Source: Rotaria sordida
Taxonomy: Eukaryota; Rotifera; Eurotatoria; Philodinida; Philodinidae
Length of the DNA: 64,000 nucleotides
Reading direction: 5' to 3'
NCBI GenBank assembly: GCA_905250125.1
Contig: CAJNOL010000087.1
Location: 1-64,000 of the forward strand
Notes under the pieces: generated by a model
What the model was told of the DNA's origin: nothing
The model's input: the letters and a program-made list of their open reading frames with translations, nothing else
The model's database searches: none
In this document: positions 51,124 through 63,719 of the stretch, one piece after another
How positions within the stretch are numbered: the first letter of the stretch is position 1
Layout: each line of letters starts with the position of its first letter
Position numbers and translations under genes: made by a program

Positions 51124-52617
51124 TACTTACAAGGGAACCGGTCAAAGTGATTCATCACTTTTGGTCCCATATTTTGTCCATCAGTAGGGGACCAGTAGAC
51201 TAGAAGAAGCTTAAGAGGATATGGTCTCATGTTGCGATATAGCTGAGATATTCAAGTTTGACTCAAATTTCCCTTGAGAAACCAGGTTCTCCGACAAAAT
51301 CGTATTTTCGAATTTTGACCTGAAACTTTGCTCACGTAAAGCCCTCAATTAGACTACCTTGCGAAAAAAATTTTAGAATTTTCGGACATGGTACCACTGA
51401 AATATGAATTTTCCAAATTATAGGCATTTTTCCAAAGACATTGTATAATACGAGAAACGGACAGTTGTTCGCTACGACACTTACTCGCTAGGACATTTGC
51501 TCACTAGGACACTTGCTCGTCTGGACACTTGCTCGAAAAGGACAATTACTTGCAGGACAATTGCTCGTCGGATACTTGCTTGTAAAACTAGTTCGCTGTA
51601 TATATATGAATAAGACATAAAGATAATCTTTAAGGACGACAACCAACAATAAAAAGCACGAAAGAACCAAAAAAGTTCTACATAGAAAAACGTCGAATGT
51701 TTTCTAAATAATTCTTGACGATTGTATATGTATTTTGAAGCAAATCTTTCAGTTGTTTGTTCAAGAGTTCTTTCTTTTGCTTTGATGGTCGACGACCTAA
51801 CATCAGGATAAGAGTAAGAATAGATGCTAGAGTTTTCTCTTTACCCTTTCCTCAGCTACTCATTACCACTAGGTAGCTATACAAGAGGAGACAACGCACA
51901 ATTTCCTTACCCCACAGCGCTTTACCATACTTCAAATCGTAAAGTTCAGCGAAATACTGTAAAGTATTTAGGCTTTTATTTAGGATAAACTCATATCGAA
52001 TGATTTCAAACCAGTACTTCTGTGACACACATCTATGGTAGACTTAAACAGCTAAAAACATTTCGGAAATAACTTTAAAAAACCCTTGAAGTTGGTTGAA
52101 ATATGGTGAAGCACGACTGAAGTACAGAAATTTTTCTTTTTCCTCCTTGTAACTATATGATTCGCGAGCAATTATCGTGCGAGGAACTGCCCTTTTCGAG
52201 CAAGTGTCTAGACGAGCAAATGTCCTAGTGAGCAAATTTCCTAGCGAGCAACTGTCCGCGCGCAACTGTCCGACGAGCAACTGTCCTGCGAGCAACTGTC
52301 CTAAACCCGTATAATACATGACTATCTTGGAAAATTCATATCTCGGTGATACTATATCCGAAAATTCTGAAAATTTTTTCGCAAGCTAGTCTAATTGAGA
52401 TCTTTATGTGAGCAAAGTTTCAGGTCAAAATTTGAAAATATGATTTTGCTGGAAAACCTGTATCCTCCAGAGGAATTTGAGTAAAACTTGAATATCTCAG
52501 CTACATTGCAACATGCACTCATATCCTCTTAGGCTTTTTCTAGTCCACTGGTCCCCTGCTCATGGGTAAAATATGAAACCAAAAGCGATAAATCACTTCG
52601 AACGGTTCTCTCGTTAG
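51124..52617. mobile_element. ~1.5-kb foldback element with tandem-repeat inner arms
   Basis: Outer arms: TACTTACAAGGGAACCGGTC at the left against TACTAACGAGAGAACCGTTC (inverted) at the right, continuing through TGATTCATCACTTTTGGT and GAAACTTTGCTCACGTAAAG for about 340 bp. The inner part of both arms is a tandem array of 14-16 bp units of the form GGACACTTGCTCGNN (51460-51590; inverted at 52165-52310). The loop (51600-52160) is unrelated sequence without a gene. Confidence 0.8.
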
Positions 52618-52630
52618 TAGTAATAATTTT

Positions 52631-53260
52631 TACTTACGAGGGAAGGTCCCGAGGTGTCCAACGAGTTTAGAGTCCATCTTGTGACTCTAGACAGGCATTG
52701 ATGAGGTATGAAAAACCCCAAAAGGATACGTTCCCTTAGGCCTTCCTTCCTGAGTTATAGCTGTTTTAGTATAATTTCAGCCTATAGCTCGATATGCACC
52801 AACAAATCGAATGACATTATTTTGAGCTGAAATTTAGCCTAGAAATAGCTATGCTTATGACTAGAATGCACTGAAAATTTCAGCTCAAAAGAATGTTCTC
52901 TTCACGAGATATTGAATTCCCAAAAAAACATGAGGTTCGCGCTTCTTTCATAGGATAAGAGTTAATCTTGATAATTCAATATCTCGTGAAGAGAACATTC
53001 TTCTGAGCTGAAATTTTCAGTGCATTCTAGTCATAAGCATAGTTATTTCTAGGCTAAATTTCAGCTCAAAATAATGTCATTCGATTTGTTGGTGCATATC
53101 GAGCTATAGGCTGAAATTATACTAAAACAGCTATAATTCTGGAAGGAAGGCCTAAGGGAACGTATCCTCTTGGGGTTTTTCATACCTCATCAATGTCTAT
53201 CTATGGCTAAAAGATGGACTCTAAACTCGTTGGACATCTCGAGACCTTCCCTCGTTAGTG
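52631..53260. mobile_element. ~630-bp nearly perfect foldback element
   Basis: Arms of about 290 bp are almost identical inverted copies, for example GTTTAGAGTCCATCTT, GGCCTTCCTTCC, CAGCCTATAGCTCGATATGC and TTCTCTTCACGAGATATTGAA, around a loop of roughly 60 bp near 52920-52970. The ends are TACTTACGAGGGAAGG and CACTAACGAGGGAAGG. A 5-bp ATTTT occurs directly on both sides (52626-52630 and 53261-53265), a likely target duplication. High arm identity suggests recent insertion or gene conversion between arms. Confidence 0.85.
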
Positions 53261-53501
53261 ATTTTATCCTTTTTGGTATAATTTCGGTTTATTAATTTAA
53301 CCAAAACACATTTTTACTTAGTTATTAATTATCAAACTTAGCAAATATTTTTCTTTACTCAGAAACTTATAATTAACTGAGCGTTCGATATGTTTACTTA
53401 GCATTCAATTTTTTTATTGAGCAGATACAAATTTTATTTAGCAAACATCAACGTAGCATTTTAAAACTTTTACTTAGCAAACAATTTGTAACCAATTTAA
53501 C

Positions 53502-54334
53502 CTATTACCTATTTTAAAAAATTATGGTTGTGAGTATTTTTGCAATAACCCAAGAACAGCAAGAGCTACGAAGCTGTGGTTTTCACCAGTCGAAAGAGGA
53601 AACGTCGGAACGTCTTTTTCTCTAACATTATATAAGACGAAATCATTTTAAAATCAATCGTTTCTGCAAAACATTGCAAAAAATGCATGAAAACGGTCTG
53701 TCAATCCGATGAAATTTTGGTTTTGATATGTCATTTAGATAGAGGAACTTAAGATCTATAGTTTAAGATACCCAGGTCGAGACGAACGGCTAGAGAGCGC
53801 GTTCGGAACAAGTAGTTCGGAACGCGTTTTTCGTGCGTTCCGAATGCGTTCGGTATGACGTTCGGTGAGTTCGCGAACGCGTTCGCAGACGTTCGGAACG
53901 GGTGACCGCTATCAAACGCGGTCCGCACGCGTGCCGAACGCGTTTTCATACGGTCTTCCGTTCGGAACACGTTCTTTAATTGTTCGTCTCGACCTGGGTA
54001 TAAGTCGAATGATTATCTCCATACATCCTAATGTTAAGCCAATGAAATTGTTTATTTAGCCTCTCGAAAAAATATGGATTTCTCTTAATTTTTAAGCAAA
54101 TTTTCGTACTTTTTGTCAAAATTTGATCTGAACGACAGATCATTTTTATACATTTTTTCGATATTTTGTAAAAATGGTTGATTTTAAAATGATTTCGTCT
54201 TATATAATATTAGAGAAAAAGACGTTCCGATGTTTCCTCTTTCGACTGGTGAAAAACCACAGCTCTGTAGCTCTTGTCGTTCTTGAGTTATTGCAAAAAT
54301 ACCCACAACCATTATTTTTTTAAACAGGCAATAG
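53502..54334. mobile_element. ~830-bp foldback element interrupted by a GC-rich MITE
   Basis: Left arm CCTATTTTAAAAAATTATGG, GTGAGTATTTTTGCAATAAC, GCTGTGGTTTTCACCAGTCG and AGAAAGACGTTCCGA-type blocks return inverted at 54180-54334. The centre contains a separate GC-rich element at 53771-53998. Confidence 0.8.
53771..53998. mobile_element. 228-bp GC-rich MITE nested in the foldback
   Basis: Perfect 17-bp terminal inverted repeats CCCAGGTCGAGACGAAC, flanked on both sides by TA (53769-53770 and 53999-54000). The interior is a run of degenerate GTTCGGAACGCG-type units, far richer in G+C than anything around it. Non-coding. A TA duplication fits Tc1/mariner- or similar TA-targeting transposases. 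Confidence 0.85.
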
Positions 54335-54576
54335 AAATAATTTCTGAATATATAGTTAGAAACAATATGGACTTCTGATTCTCACCAGTGCCTTATAAGT
54401 AAACGAAATTTGACCAGACATATTGTACAAGAACTTTTTGCACGTAGGCTAGATATGGAGTTTATTAGATTTGATGGACTTTTGAAACATTTACTCTAAA
54501 AGATAAAAAGATTGTTGTATGATGAAATAGATTAGTGAAAAATAGATCATGATTTATATATGATGTGAATTTCTAG

Positions 54577-57380
54577 CTTAAAAATGCATTAATATTAGCA
54601 TTTGATGGAGATGTAGATTTTAAACTAAGTAGAAGCAGTTTTATTATTAGTTAATTGAATGTGGAACAATTCCAAAGTAACAGTTACTTGTGGTCGAACT
54701 CAGCCGACTAATGATGATTTTAGTTTTGAATTTAAAAAATAAATTTTCTCTTTTTAGAATCTATATTTTGGTATTAACTATTTGAATATGCTATTAATTG
54801 TTAGCTTCAAAAAAAGTTGCTGAACATAAATCTAGCTGTTTTTCACTGTTTCATGGTTCAACATTGATAAATGATAATCTTATGCGACGTGATAGCAGAT
54901 ATATCGACTGAAGCAGCACATTATGTACAATATGATTACGACAAGGTTTGTATTTAAATTAATTTTTCTATTTAATTTCTTTAAATTATATGTGCACTAT
55001 ATAGATAGTTTTTTTTGAAAGTGTTGTATCAAAACGGATGAATACTCTTGAAGTCTATTAAAACTGACAGAAATGAGTCGATTTCAATGCACTCTGATAA
55101 TGGTGATGCGTCTGAGACGCCTATACTAGTCACAGAGTCCAAATCGGTCCTACTTATGAGATAAATTTTTCATTATAGATGACGCTGCAAAAATTTTTAT
55201 TAGTAAAATATATTCTGAAACTGTTTTCTTCTCGGTTAGTTTAAATTTCTTTCTAATAAATAATTTGAATTCGGATAGAAAACACTCTCTGCGAACATAT
55301 ATAGCTAAAACCGAAAGTCGTAAGTGCTACCGCTGGCAAAATTGTCGGTATAGCGGTGGTATTGCATACAAGCGTGCGACATGGGTATGTCATGTCTAAT
55401 GTGTTACTGAAATTGATCAAAATAAAAGAAAAAATATGTAATTTTTATAAATAAACCCTTTTTTTGCTGAAGGTAGTTGCAAAATCATCGATTAATCGCA
55501 TCGTTCCAAATAATCATCGATTAATTGCGATCTATTAGAATACATATGCGGAAAATTGCTAATCCATCATGATAAATTGTTATGTTGCTCGATTGTCACG
55601 GTTAATTGTCAAAACTGAGTCGATTTTGACAACATGGATAATTCTGTCAGAAAATTGTTTTCACATTTTTTACTTCAAAAATTTTTCTCCCATATATTTC
55701 TTCTAAAATCTTAAAACATATATCAAAAGATATAGAATTTTGTAGAGAACTTTCTAACAAGTTCAAAATATCGGTAAAATTTTTATGAAAAAATTTTTCG
55801 TTTTTTTTGACCGCCCTAGCAAAAGTATTAAGTAGATATTCATCTTTTAAATTTTTTGCCGACAAAAAAAAAACAAAGACAATAGTTTTGTAAAACAGGA
55901 AATTCTCCATCGAATGAGAAGTTTCTAATGTGTTGAGAAAAATATTTTGTCCCGTTTATTATGTATCACCTGTAAAATAAATATTTAAACAAGAAAAAAA
56001 ATTAAAAATATACGTCACAGTAATATAAACAAATCAAGATAAGACAAATATCATGAATGCATGAAATGGTTCACCATTTCTATTTATTAAAGTTGTGTCT
56101 TTTTTTTAAAATTATAGTCAATTGTAGCGGCTCATGGCCTCTATATTACCATAGCCCTAATCCATAATAAATATCTTTTATTGCATACAAAAAAAAATAG
56201 AAGAGAACAAAAAACACTAAAATTGGAAAAAATTCAACCTAAATTTGATATCAAAGGACTATAGTCATATTTATCCTAATGAAATGTTTAATTATTTACT
56301 TCATGGTTTTGTTTATTTTATAGCAATTTCTGGTGATTATCTTCTTCTTGTTACTTCTACTTTATGTAACTTACATATTGTTTCACGAGATTGAAGAGAA
56401 ACAATTGAAGCTATTTAAAGAGAAAAAAAAGAATTTAATTTAATTTAATAGAAAGAATTTAATGGCTTTTTTTCTTATCTTTTGAAATTACATACTCAAC
56501 AAATGTCGAACGACAGATATGGTAAATGATATGCTTTGGGATGATGGAGAACTATTTGGTTTTCTTAGTCAAGTAGTTGATATTATTGAACAAGTATTTC
56601 GACTAACAATGACAGAATTGAGCAAGTAAAAGTATATACTTATACTCGTGTACGCTTTTTGGTACTCATGCTCCAGAAAACTCGTACTTGCTCAGCTCTG
56701 AACATTAAAACAACAAAATATGCTTGTATAGAAACAAATTATTAACCTTGATCAGGATGGAACGCATCAAGAACCAAACAAATTAAATATTAAAATTTAA
56801 TATATAATAGACTATTTAATTTTATAAGTAATTTTTTAGATATTAAGTCAACTAGTAATGCTACAGTACTTAAATATAATGACTATGTCAATTATTGTTA
56901 CGAATGAAATGAGTGCAATCTAATAATAGTAATACAACAAAAATGATAGAAATGAAGAAATAATATAGTTATTTCATATTTATTAGAATTAACATGATTT
57001 GGTTCTCTATCACTTGTTGATTTTCTTCATACAGATGAAGTAACATTTTGGAAATAAATTCCTTCGGCATATATTTTATTACATGCTAAAAATAATGAAA
57101 AAAAAATGTCGCTGACTTCATTGGCTTAAGAATTAATACTAGTTTTGCATTTTTAAAGGCTTTATTCTATTTGAATAATACGATCATTTTAATATGAATA
57201 TATTGCAACATAATTTAAAGAAATTATTATTGATATTAAATAAGCATATTGATAACAAGGTGTAAGGTTAAAGTCTAAGATTTATTATTTATGATAACTT
57301 TTTTTTTCATCATATATTGTTATAGGGTTTTTACATCATTGGAGAACTTTTATTGCAATCTTAGCTAGTAGAAAATTATT
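54577..57380 (+). pseudogene. Decayed chitin synthase (GT2 family)
   Basis: Scattered, in-order remnants of a multi-exon chitin synthase on the plus strand. After a TTCTAG acceptor at 54576: ILAFDGDVDFKLS, the donor-binding DGDVDF block of the enzyme. At 54826-54886: CFSLFHGSTLINDN, the CFSLFRGSAL-type block. At about 54910-54950: STEAAHYVQYDYDK, the TEARHYVQYDQGED block. At 56270-56410: LLHGFVYFIAISGDYLLL and LCNLHIVS, membrane helices before the WGTRE motif, which here has a stop. At 57030-57110: a TFWK*IPSAYILLHA block, and at 57325-57370 FLHHWRTFIAILAS, the C-terminal membrane region. Stops and frameshifts interrupt every block and the QxxRW catalytic part is not seen, so the gene is dead. 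Confidence 0.75.
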
Positions 57381-57639
57381 GTAAAATCATCGAAGATATA
57401 AATTAAAATCAAACTAAGATAGAACTGATATGACAAGTCAAATAACAGTTGAAATTTTGAGAGAATGAAATATTCAATTAGTAGTATCATTATCATAACA
57501 CTACAAAAAAAGTAATATTATATTTCAAATGAAATCTGTTATGAATAGCGAAGATGATTAAAAAAATCAAAGTGAAGATCAAAACTGTGAAGGCCAAGAA
57601 GACGTACATGATGTTTATCATAAACTATCTCTCGCTTAT

Positions 57640-60368
57640 TTTTTTTTATAGTCGATTTGTAAAAAGAAAGATTGTTAATGAAGAACGTCCTTGATTTACA
57701 TGATTGACTTGTTTTTCTTTTTCGTATAATAATTTAAAATAAATTCAAGAATTGTAACCGAATATTTTTTGAATGATTGTAATAAGAAAGCAAGTAATTA
57801 GGTATTAAAAGCAAGTTTGAGAAAGAATGCAAGTAATAAATAGCAATTTGATTTTTGCGATGCGTGAACAGATGATTAATAAAGATAATTATCTTGTTAT
57901 TTTCGAATACGTTATAATGAAATGATTTTTGTCAATTGAAATGATTTTGTTACAAAGTTCAATAAACAATAAATTAGTTCATTCATTAAAACAGCAAGAA
58001 TTTGTTAGTTTTCTTTTAATAATACTTTTATAAAAAAAAATCAATTTTTTACAGATTAAAATAGACATTAACACATAATAAGGCAATAAATCAAATCTTT
58101 TCTTTTATTACAGATACACAAATTGCTCCGTACAAATAAAGACAGAAATATACATGCAATAAAATATTTACGTTGTTTACAAAATCAATATTTGTTAATA
58201 TATAGAGAGAAAAGCAATCATAAGATTGTAATATTTTGAGATAAATATATATCAATGGCCTTGTCTTAAACATGTATGTTTTGATTTTTTTTGCATAGTC
58301 ATAGATAATTAAACAAAAGACATGTCAACTTTTTTATCGTTATTGCTATTTGATTTTTGTTTATCATTGATTTTTGTTTATCAGGATTATTGCGCAGGTT
58401 CGTATAAATGACAAAATACATTATGAGTTGTACTTTTTTCTATTCTAATGTGTTCTATTATGAACTTGATTTATTCTGCGCATATATTTATATAATTTGC
58501 GTATCACGTAACTGTATCATTTAATGATTTAGTTTGATATCGTTTGCTGATTTCAACTTTACCACATGACCACAAAAAATATTGGTTTTATCGCATGTAT
58601 CTTTTTATTCTAGCTCTACCTTTTCGTTGGTATTCGTTGAAAAAATCCACAAAAAAGAAAAGAAAAGTATATACAAGGCTAGGGTTGGTCATGCTTCATT
58701 GCATCTTACTTGTATACAAATACACAAAAAAGAAAGAGAAAAAAAAGTTATTCTAGTTATTTAGCCAACCAATCTTAAATAAAAAGATGAGCCATATATA
58801 ACACATCATAATAATACTACACTATTCATTATTACACTTATAAATAGGTAAATACACACATAGATTCATTACAATACGCGGTTGTTGATCGTTAGGTGGT
58901 CAACATCATTTATTTTTCTCTATTAGAAACTTAGTGGTTAATCAGCAAAAGTGAGATTTAGATCGAAGACATCAATAATTGATAGTATCCTATGCAGCCA
59001 TAGGTTTATCTTCTACATTACATCGACAGACTGGAGAATCAGCATGGGACTAACTAATGTTCTTCTTTCTAATTAGTTACGAGTAACATATATCATTGCT
59101 ACATCCAACGTATAGATTAGTTTTTGTGAGGTATCATCAGGTGTTTTTAATGATGATAATAAAACATTTTATTGGTCTTTTTTTATAAGATATCTTCATA
59201 TTATACATCGAGATAATATATGCAGTGTTTATCACTCTGTTGTTCAATCAGGTATATCTATCTTGAGTTATTTTTGACGATATATAGATGAATCTTTTTT
59301 TCAAAGACCTTGTCAGAAACATGTAGATATTTTTAAATTGTGTTTTTTTATTTTTTGTTATGCTTATATAATAATAGCGATACGGTATAATATGAGAAAC
59401 GAGAGTCAAGAATAAGAATGACATTGACAATAATCATACTTTTTTTTTTGTTTTTTTCATTTTTTTACTGTACGAAATACCATTAGTTATAATAAGCATG
59501 AAATGTTGTTTTTTTCCTAATATGATCATAACGACGTAGGATTAGTAATAAAAAATTCAAGCTTTTGAAATGAAAAAATTTCAGCCATTTTTCAATTCGA
59601 TATCTATTTGTACGTATCTATTTTGTTTTGAGATAGATATATCTTCGTGATGGTATCACAAATCTATTCATTTCATATTTTATGTTTTTTTTAGTCTCTT
59701 GCCTTGTCTTTCGTTTTCTTTCTTTCTCTCTCTCTCTCTCTATTTCTTCTATATTCGTTGCATTCAAATCGATACGCTTCAGGTAAAATATAAGGGATAA
59801 GTGATAGTTGTAGCCCCATTTTGTTTCATTCACGTATTTATTCTCTGTTCTACTCTAAATATGCATACCTTTGAATAGGTATCCATTCAGTATTATTGAG
59901 AACTATGACTGTCATCATTGTTTGTTAGTATTGATTGGAGAGAGAGAGGCTATATTTCATCTATAATAATCGGCCCACGTACATGTTTATGTTTACGTGT
60001 GTGTGCAGTTGATCGAAATGTATGAAGGTGAATTAATAGTCATGCGTGAATGCCAATAGATATTTTTTTCCTATCATTTTTGGATAATTATTCATATAAT
60101 GATGACCGTATCATGAGATCAAATAAAATATGTACCGATATTCTCGGCATATATATATATACAATGACATTGAATGTAGTGAAAAACTCCAAAATTATAA
60201 CTATAAATATTATTTTCGATCATTACATGATCGAGTAATGAAAAATATTTGACATAAGATGAATATAAAGAAACAAGAATACTTTATGAATATCCTTGTT
60301 TCATTTTTTGTAGATTAATTGCTGGGCTGGTCTTGCCACTTTCTGAATTTTATTATAACTGATTCATA
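57640..60368. other. Intergenic region
   Basis: No exon supported on either strand. AT-rich with poly-T, a CT tract near 59720-59740 and a TA tract near 60149-60160. The 5' region of the His/Pro-rich gene lies at its right end. Confidence 0.55.
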
Positions 60369-63123
60369 ATGATTGATCCGCGTTTTGCCAATCCTGGCGC
60401 GATTCCTGTGGAAACTGGATATGAGGGACATAAATCGTCCAGTCGTCGTCATCATCGCCGCCACCATCGTCATCGTAAGAATAAACATGGTATTGTTGGT
60501 GAATCGCCATTAAGTCGTGATGAATCGATACATAAAGTAGATCATAGTCAGTATCAGTTGCATAGAAAGAGCTTGTTTCTAAATAAAAATTTTAAAAAAC
60601 TTTTACAAATCCTTTGATTATAGTTGAAGGTGCATCGATAGGTACCGGCTTTGGTGTACCATTTAGTGGCAACATTTCAGGAGGTTTTTTTCAACAACAA
60701 CATATGGATATTAGTAATCACGGTGAAACATCTGAGTAAGTTTTATTTGAATGAAATTTATAAATATAATATTTATTTATTTTTCTTATCAAATATGTAT
60801 ATTTTTTTCTTTTCTGTAAGGCAATTAGTTGATCAACGTTCTCCAAGTGCATTAAATAATGAAGTATCACATGTGCGCCCATCAATTTCACCAGTTGGAG
60901 CTGAAGCCAGACATGGATCTCATCATCGACATCATCGTGGTCATCACCATAGTCGTCATCATCATCATCATCATCAACATCATCAGCATCATCAGCATTA
61001 TGTTGGTGAGTATTTTAGCTACGGGTAAAAACATCAATCGCATTATATTCAAGGTCATACATACACTGCTGGTGGTTATGGTCATGTAAGCGATGATATA
61101 ATCTTTATTGAACGTGGTCGTCACGGCCACCATCATCAAGCACCACCTCCTGGCTTCATATACAAGGGCATGATACAAGTTCAAGGCTGTGATACAATAT
61201 ATCGTTCACGATCTCGTAGTCGACATTTGGCCCTTCCACCACCAGCACCAGTGAGACCTATAAATCTCAATCCTTGTCCACCTGGATGGCAACTAGTGAA
61301 TGGGGTAGGCGGTAATCCATGTCCACCTGGTACTACTTTATACACTGGACAAACATTTGGAGGTTATGGTACCCGTCAGTATTTTGTTTTAAATCTATAT
61401 CTTTCATTTTGTTAATATATCTTGATGTTTATTCATTAGTTGGATCATATGGTTCAGGTGGACATTTTAATTTAGGATCAGGTTTTCCTTATCCACCGTG
61501 TGGTCAACTTGTAGCTGATTATATTGTTGAACCAAGCGCTGGTGGTTTTATTACATCAGGTGATGGTGGTTATATGAGTAGGGAGAGGGAAGAACGTGTC
61601 CCAGGTCGACCAACCATTATCGAAGTTTGGCAAAGACGACCCAGAGTAAGAATTTATTATTAAAATTAAGAAATAGATAAAATTTAATCTTCTTTCAAAA
61701 GTCTCCAACACCCATAAGATCACGTTCTCGTACTCGTTCTCGTTCTCGTTCACGTTCACGTACACGAAGTCCACACGGTGCTACAGCAATTGATCTTGAA
61801 CGACTTCGTAGTGACCTTCTTATAGCTATCGAGTAAAGTATTTACATGTTTTGCGTTGATTTTTTTAATTACTTTGCTTCCTTTTCCTTTTATTAAAAAA
61901 TATGTAGACGTATTACACAAGGTATACAGGCTAAAATACACTTGATTGGGCATGAAGGTGGTACTCAAACTCATCCAATTCGTGAAATCATATCAGAAAG
62001 GGAACGAACACCTGGCGAAGTTCGGGTAATTGTACAACCTATCCAGCCGGTCTTCTACATGCCGCGACAAAGTAAAATAACATATTAAAATCTATTTCAT
62101 AAATTTTTTTTCTGTTCCTACAATAGCCGAGGTCATACATCAACAACCAGCACCATACCCACAAATAATACCACAAATAATTCCTATTCAGCAACCTACT
62201 CCTATTGTGCAACCTGCACCGGCACCACAAATTGTCTATGTTCCACGGAATGTTTACGTGCCTGTTATTAAACCTGTCTTCGTTCCACGAGAACGTAAGT
62301 TCTCAATTCTTATGCTACGTAAATAAAATTTTTAATTCATTTTTCATTAATAGGTGTTATTGTACGTCCTCAAGTCGTACACGTTGCTCGACCTGTGCTT
62401 GTTGATCGACCAGTGCCTGTAACACAGCGACCCATTATTATCGATCGTGAACGACCTGTTCCTGTGCCAGTGCGTACTGTGGGTGTAGGAAGACCGGGTG
62501 GTGCTAGAACGATTAGAGAAGAATATGTCTATCGAGACAACTTACCTGTCGCTTATGGTGGCCGTTGTCCTGAATATGCTGGTGGTATTCACTATGGTTA
62601 TATGCCAACTCAACAAGAGCATCAATATGCTACCAGTTCAGTTCATGAAGTATTAAATAACTATCCAGCACCAGGCCCAGTATTGAATGTACCTGCTCCA
62701 AACCCATATCAATATCATCAAGCAGCTGCTCAATACAATTTAAATCAAGGTGGCGGAGTATATGGAGGGTATACTGATGTAGTTGGAGCAAATACTGCAT
62801 CAGTAGTCAATGGTCTACCACTTGAATGTACAGGTCCAATTGAAGTACTCGATGCAACTATTAATCCTAGTTGGCAAAGGACAGATAAAGCAACATTATT
62901 ACATCGTTTTGGACGTCCAGCCTATGACATTGTTCAACAAACTGATCAAATTGAACAACAAATACTTCAGGGAACTCTTGGTGTTCAAAGAACTCATTCG
63001 ATGGCTAACTATGGAGCAGGTTCTGGTTACTCATCATTTGCAGCTGGTAATATAAACAATCTGAATTTAGGTGGTGTTGTTCATGGAGTTGGAGCACCAA
63101 TAGATCCATACATCAATTATTAA
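60369..63123 (+). CDS. His/Pro/Arg-rich protein with articulin-like Val-Pro runs
   Basis: Nine exons, 60369-60546, 60624-60735, 60821-61005, 61054-61374, 61440-61645, 61702-61832, 61908-62071, 62127-62294 and 62354-63123, with matching phases throughout; 744 residues. No enzyme motif, signal peptide or membrane helix. Order of features: basic His/Arg cluster (SSRRHHRRHHRHRKNK), a second long His-rich run (about residues 125-155), two NPCPPG motifs flanking a Gly-rich stretch, an Arg-Ser dipeptide run (RSRSRTRSRSRSRSR), then about 90 residues of Val/Pro alternation (VYVPRNVYVPVIKPVFVPRE, RPVPVPVRTV) and a Gly/Asn/Tyr-rich C terminus. The Val-Pro run recalls articulin/alveolin cytoskeletal repeats, so a structural, cortical or matrix protein is a reasonable guess but not shown. 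It appears intact. Confidence 0.85.
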
Positions 63124-63719
63124 AAGTTACTATATTCTTTATTTTTTTTGCTTGTTTATCATTTGAACGTTTTTCGTATATGCTGTGTTTTTTTTCAATG
63201 GACATAGCCTTCATGGGACAATATTCAACCGTTACTTATCATATTAATTGCCGTTCTTGTTTTTTATTTATAGCTTTTGAGACTAGAAGAATCTCTTTTC
63301 TTCTTTGTCATCGTTTTAAATGCTTCCATTGTCTTGTTTATTGTCCTGTTCATTGTCCTGTTTATTGTTCGTTTTAAAATACTCTTCCTTTTTTTTCCGG
63401 AACACTTCCGTTCTTGCTATTTCTTTTTTTTCTTTTTTTTTCTATTTCAAAATAAAAAAACCATTAAAAAATCAAATTTGACAAATTTTTTGTTTAATAG
63501 AATAATTGAAAATACATAGACCTGATCAAGCGTTCTGATAACATTGTTGGCAACTTTATAAAGCAGCTTGCATTAGAGTTAGGAATAAATAGTATAACTT
63601 TTTGGCTAAAATAATATATATGTATAATAAATCTTTGTTTTGATATTCTTTCAGATATAAGTCAATTCAATTTCTATTCAAAAAACAATGTTAAAAAATG
63701 TATAATGAATTCAATTGAT
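63124..63719. other. 3' flank of the His/Pro-rich gene
   Basis: T-rich sequence without a gene; short direct repeats of TTGTCCTGTTCATTGTCCTG at 63335-63365 look like a minor tandem duplication. Confidence 0.55.

Noticed and set aside
51460-52310. CRISPR-like array of regular short repeats
   Set aside because: Units are 14-16 bp, contiguous without spacers, degenerate and mirrored in the other arm; the genome is eukaryotic.
60888-61184. 98-residue minus-strand frame with Met/Thr runs
   Set aside because: Shadow of the poly-His coding repeat of the plus-strand gene.
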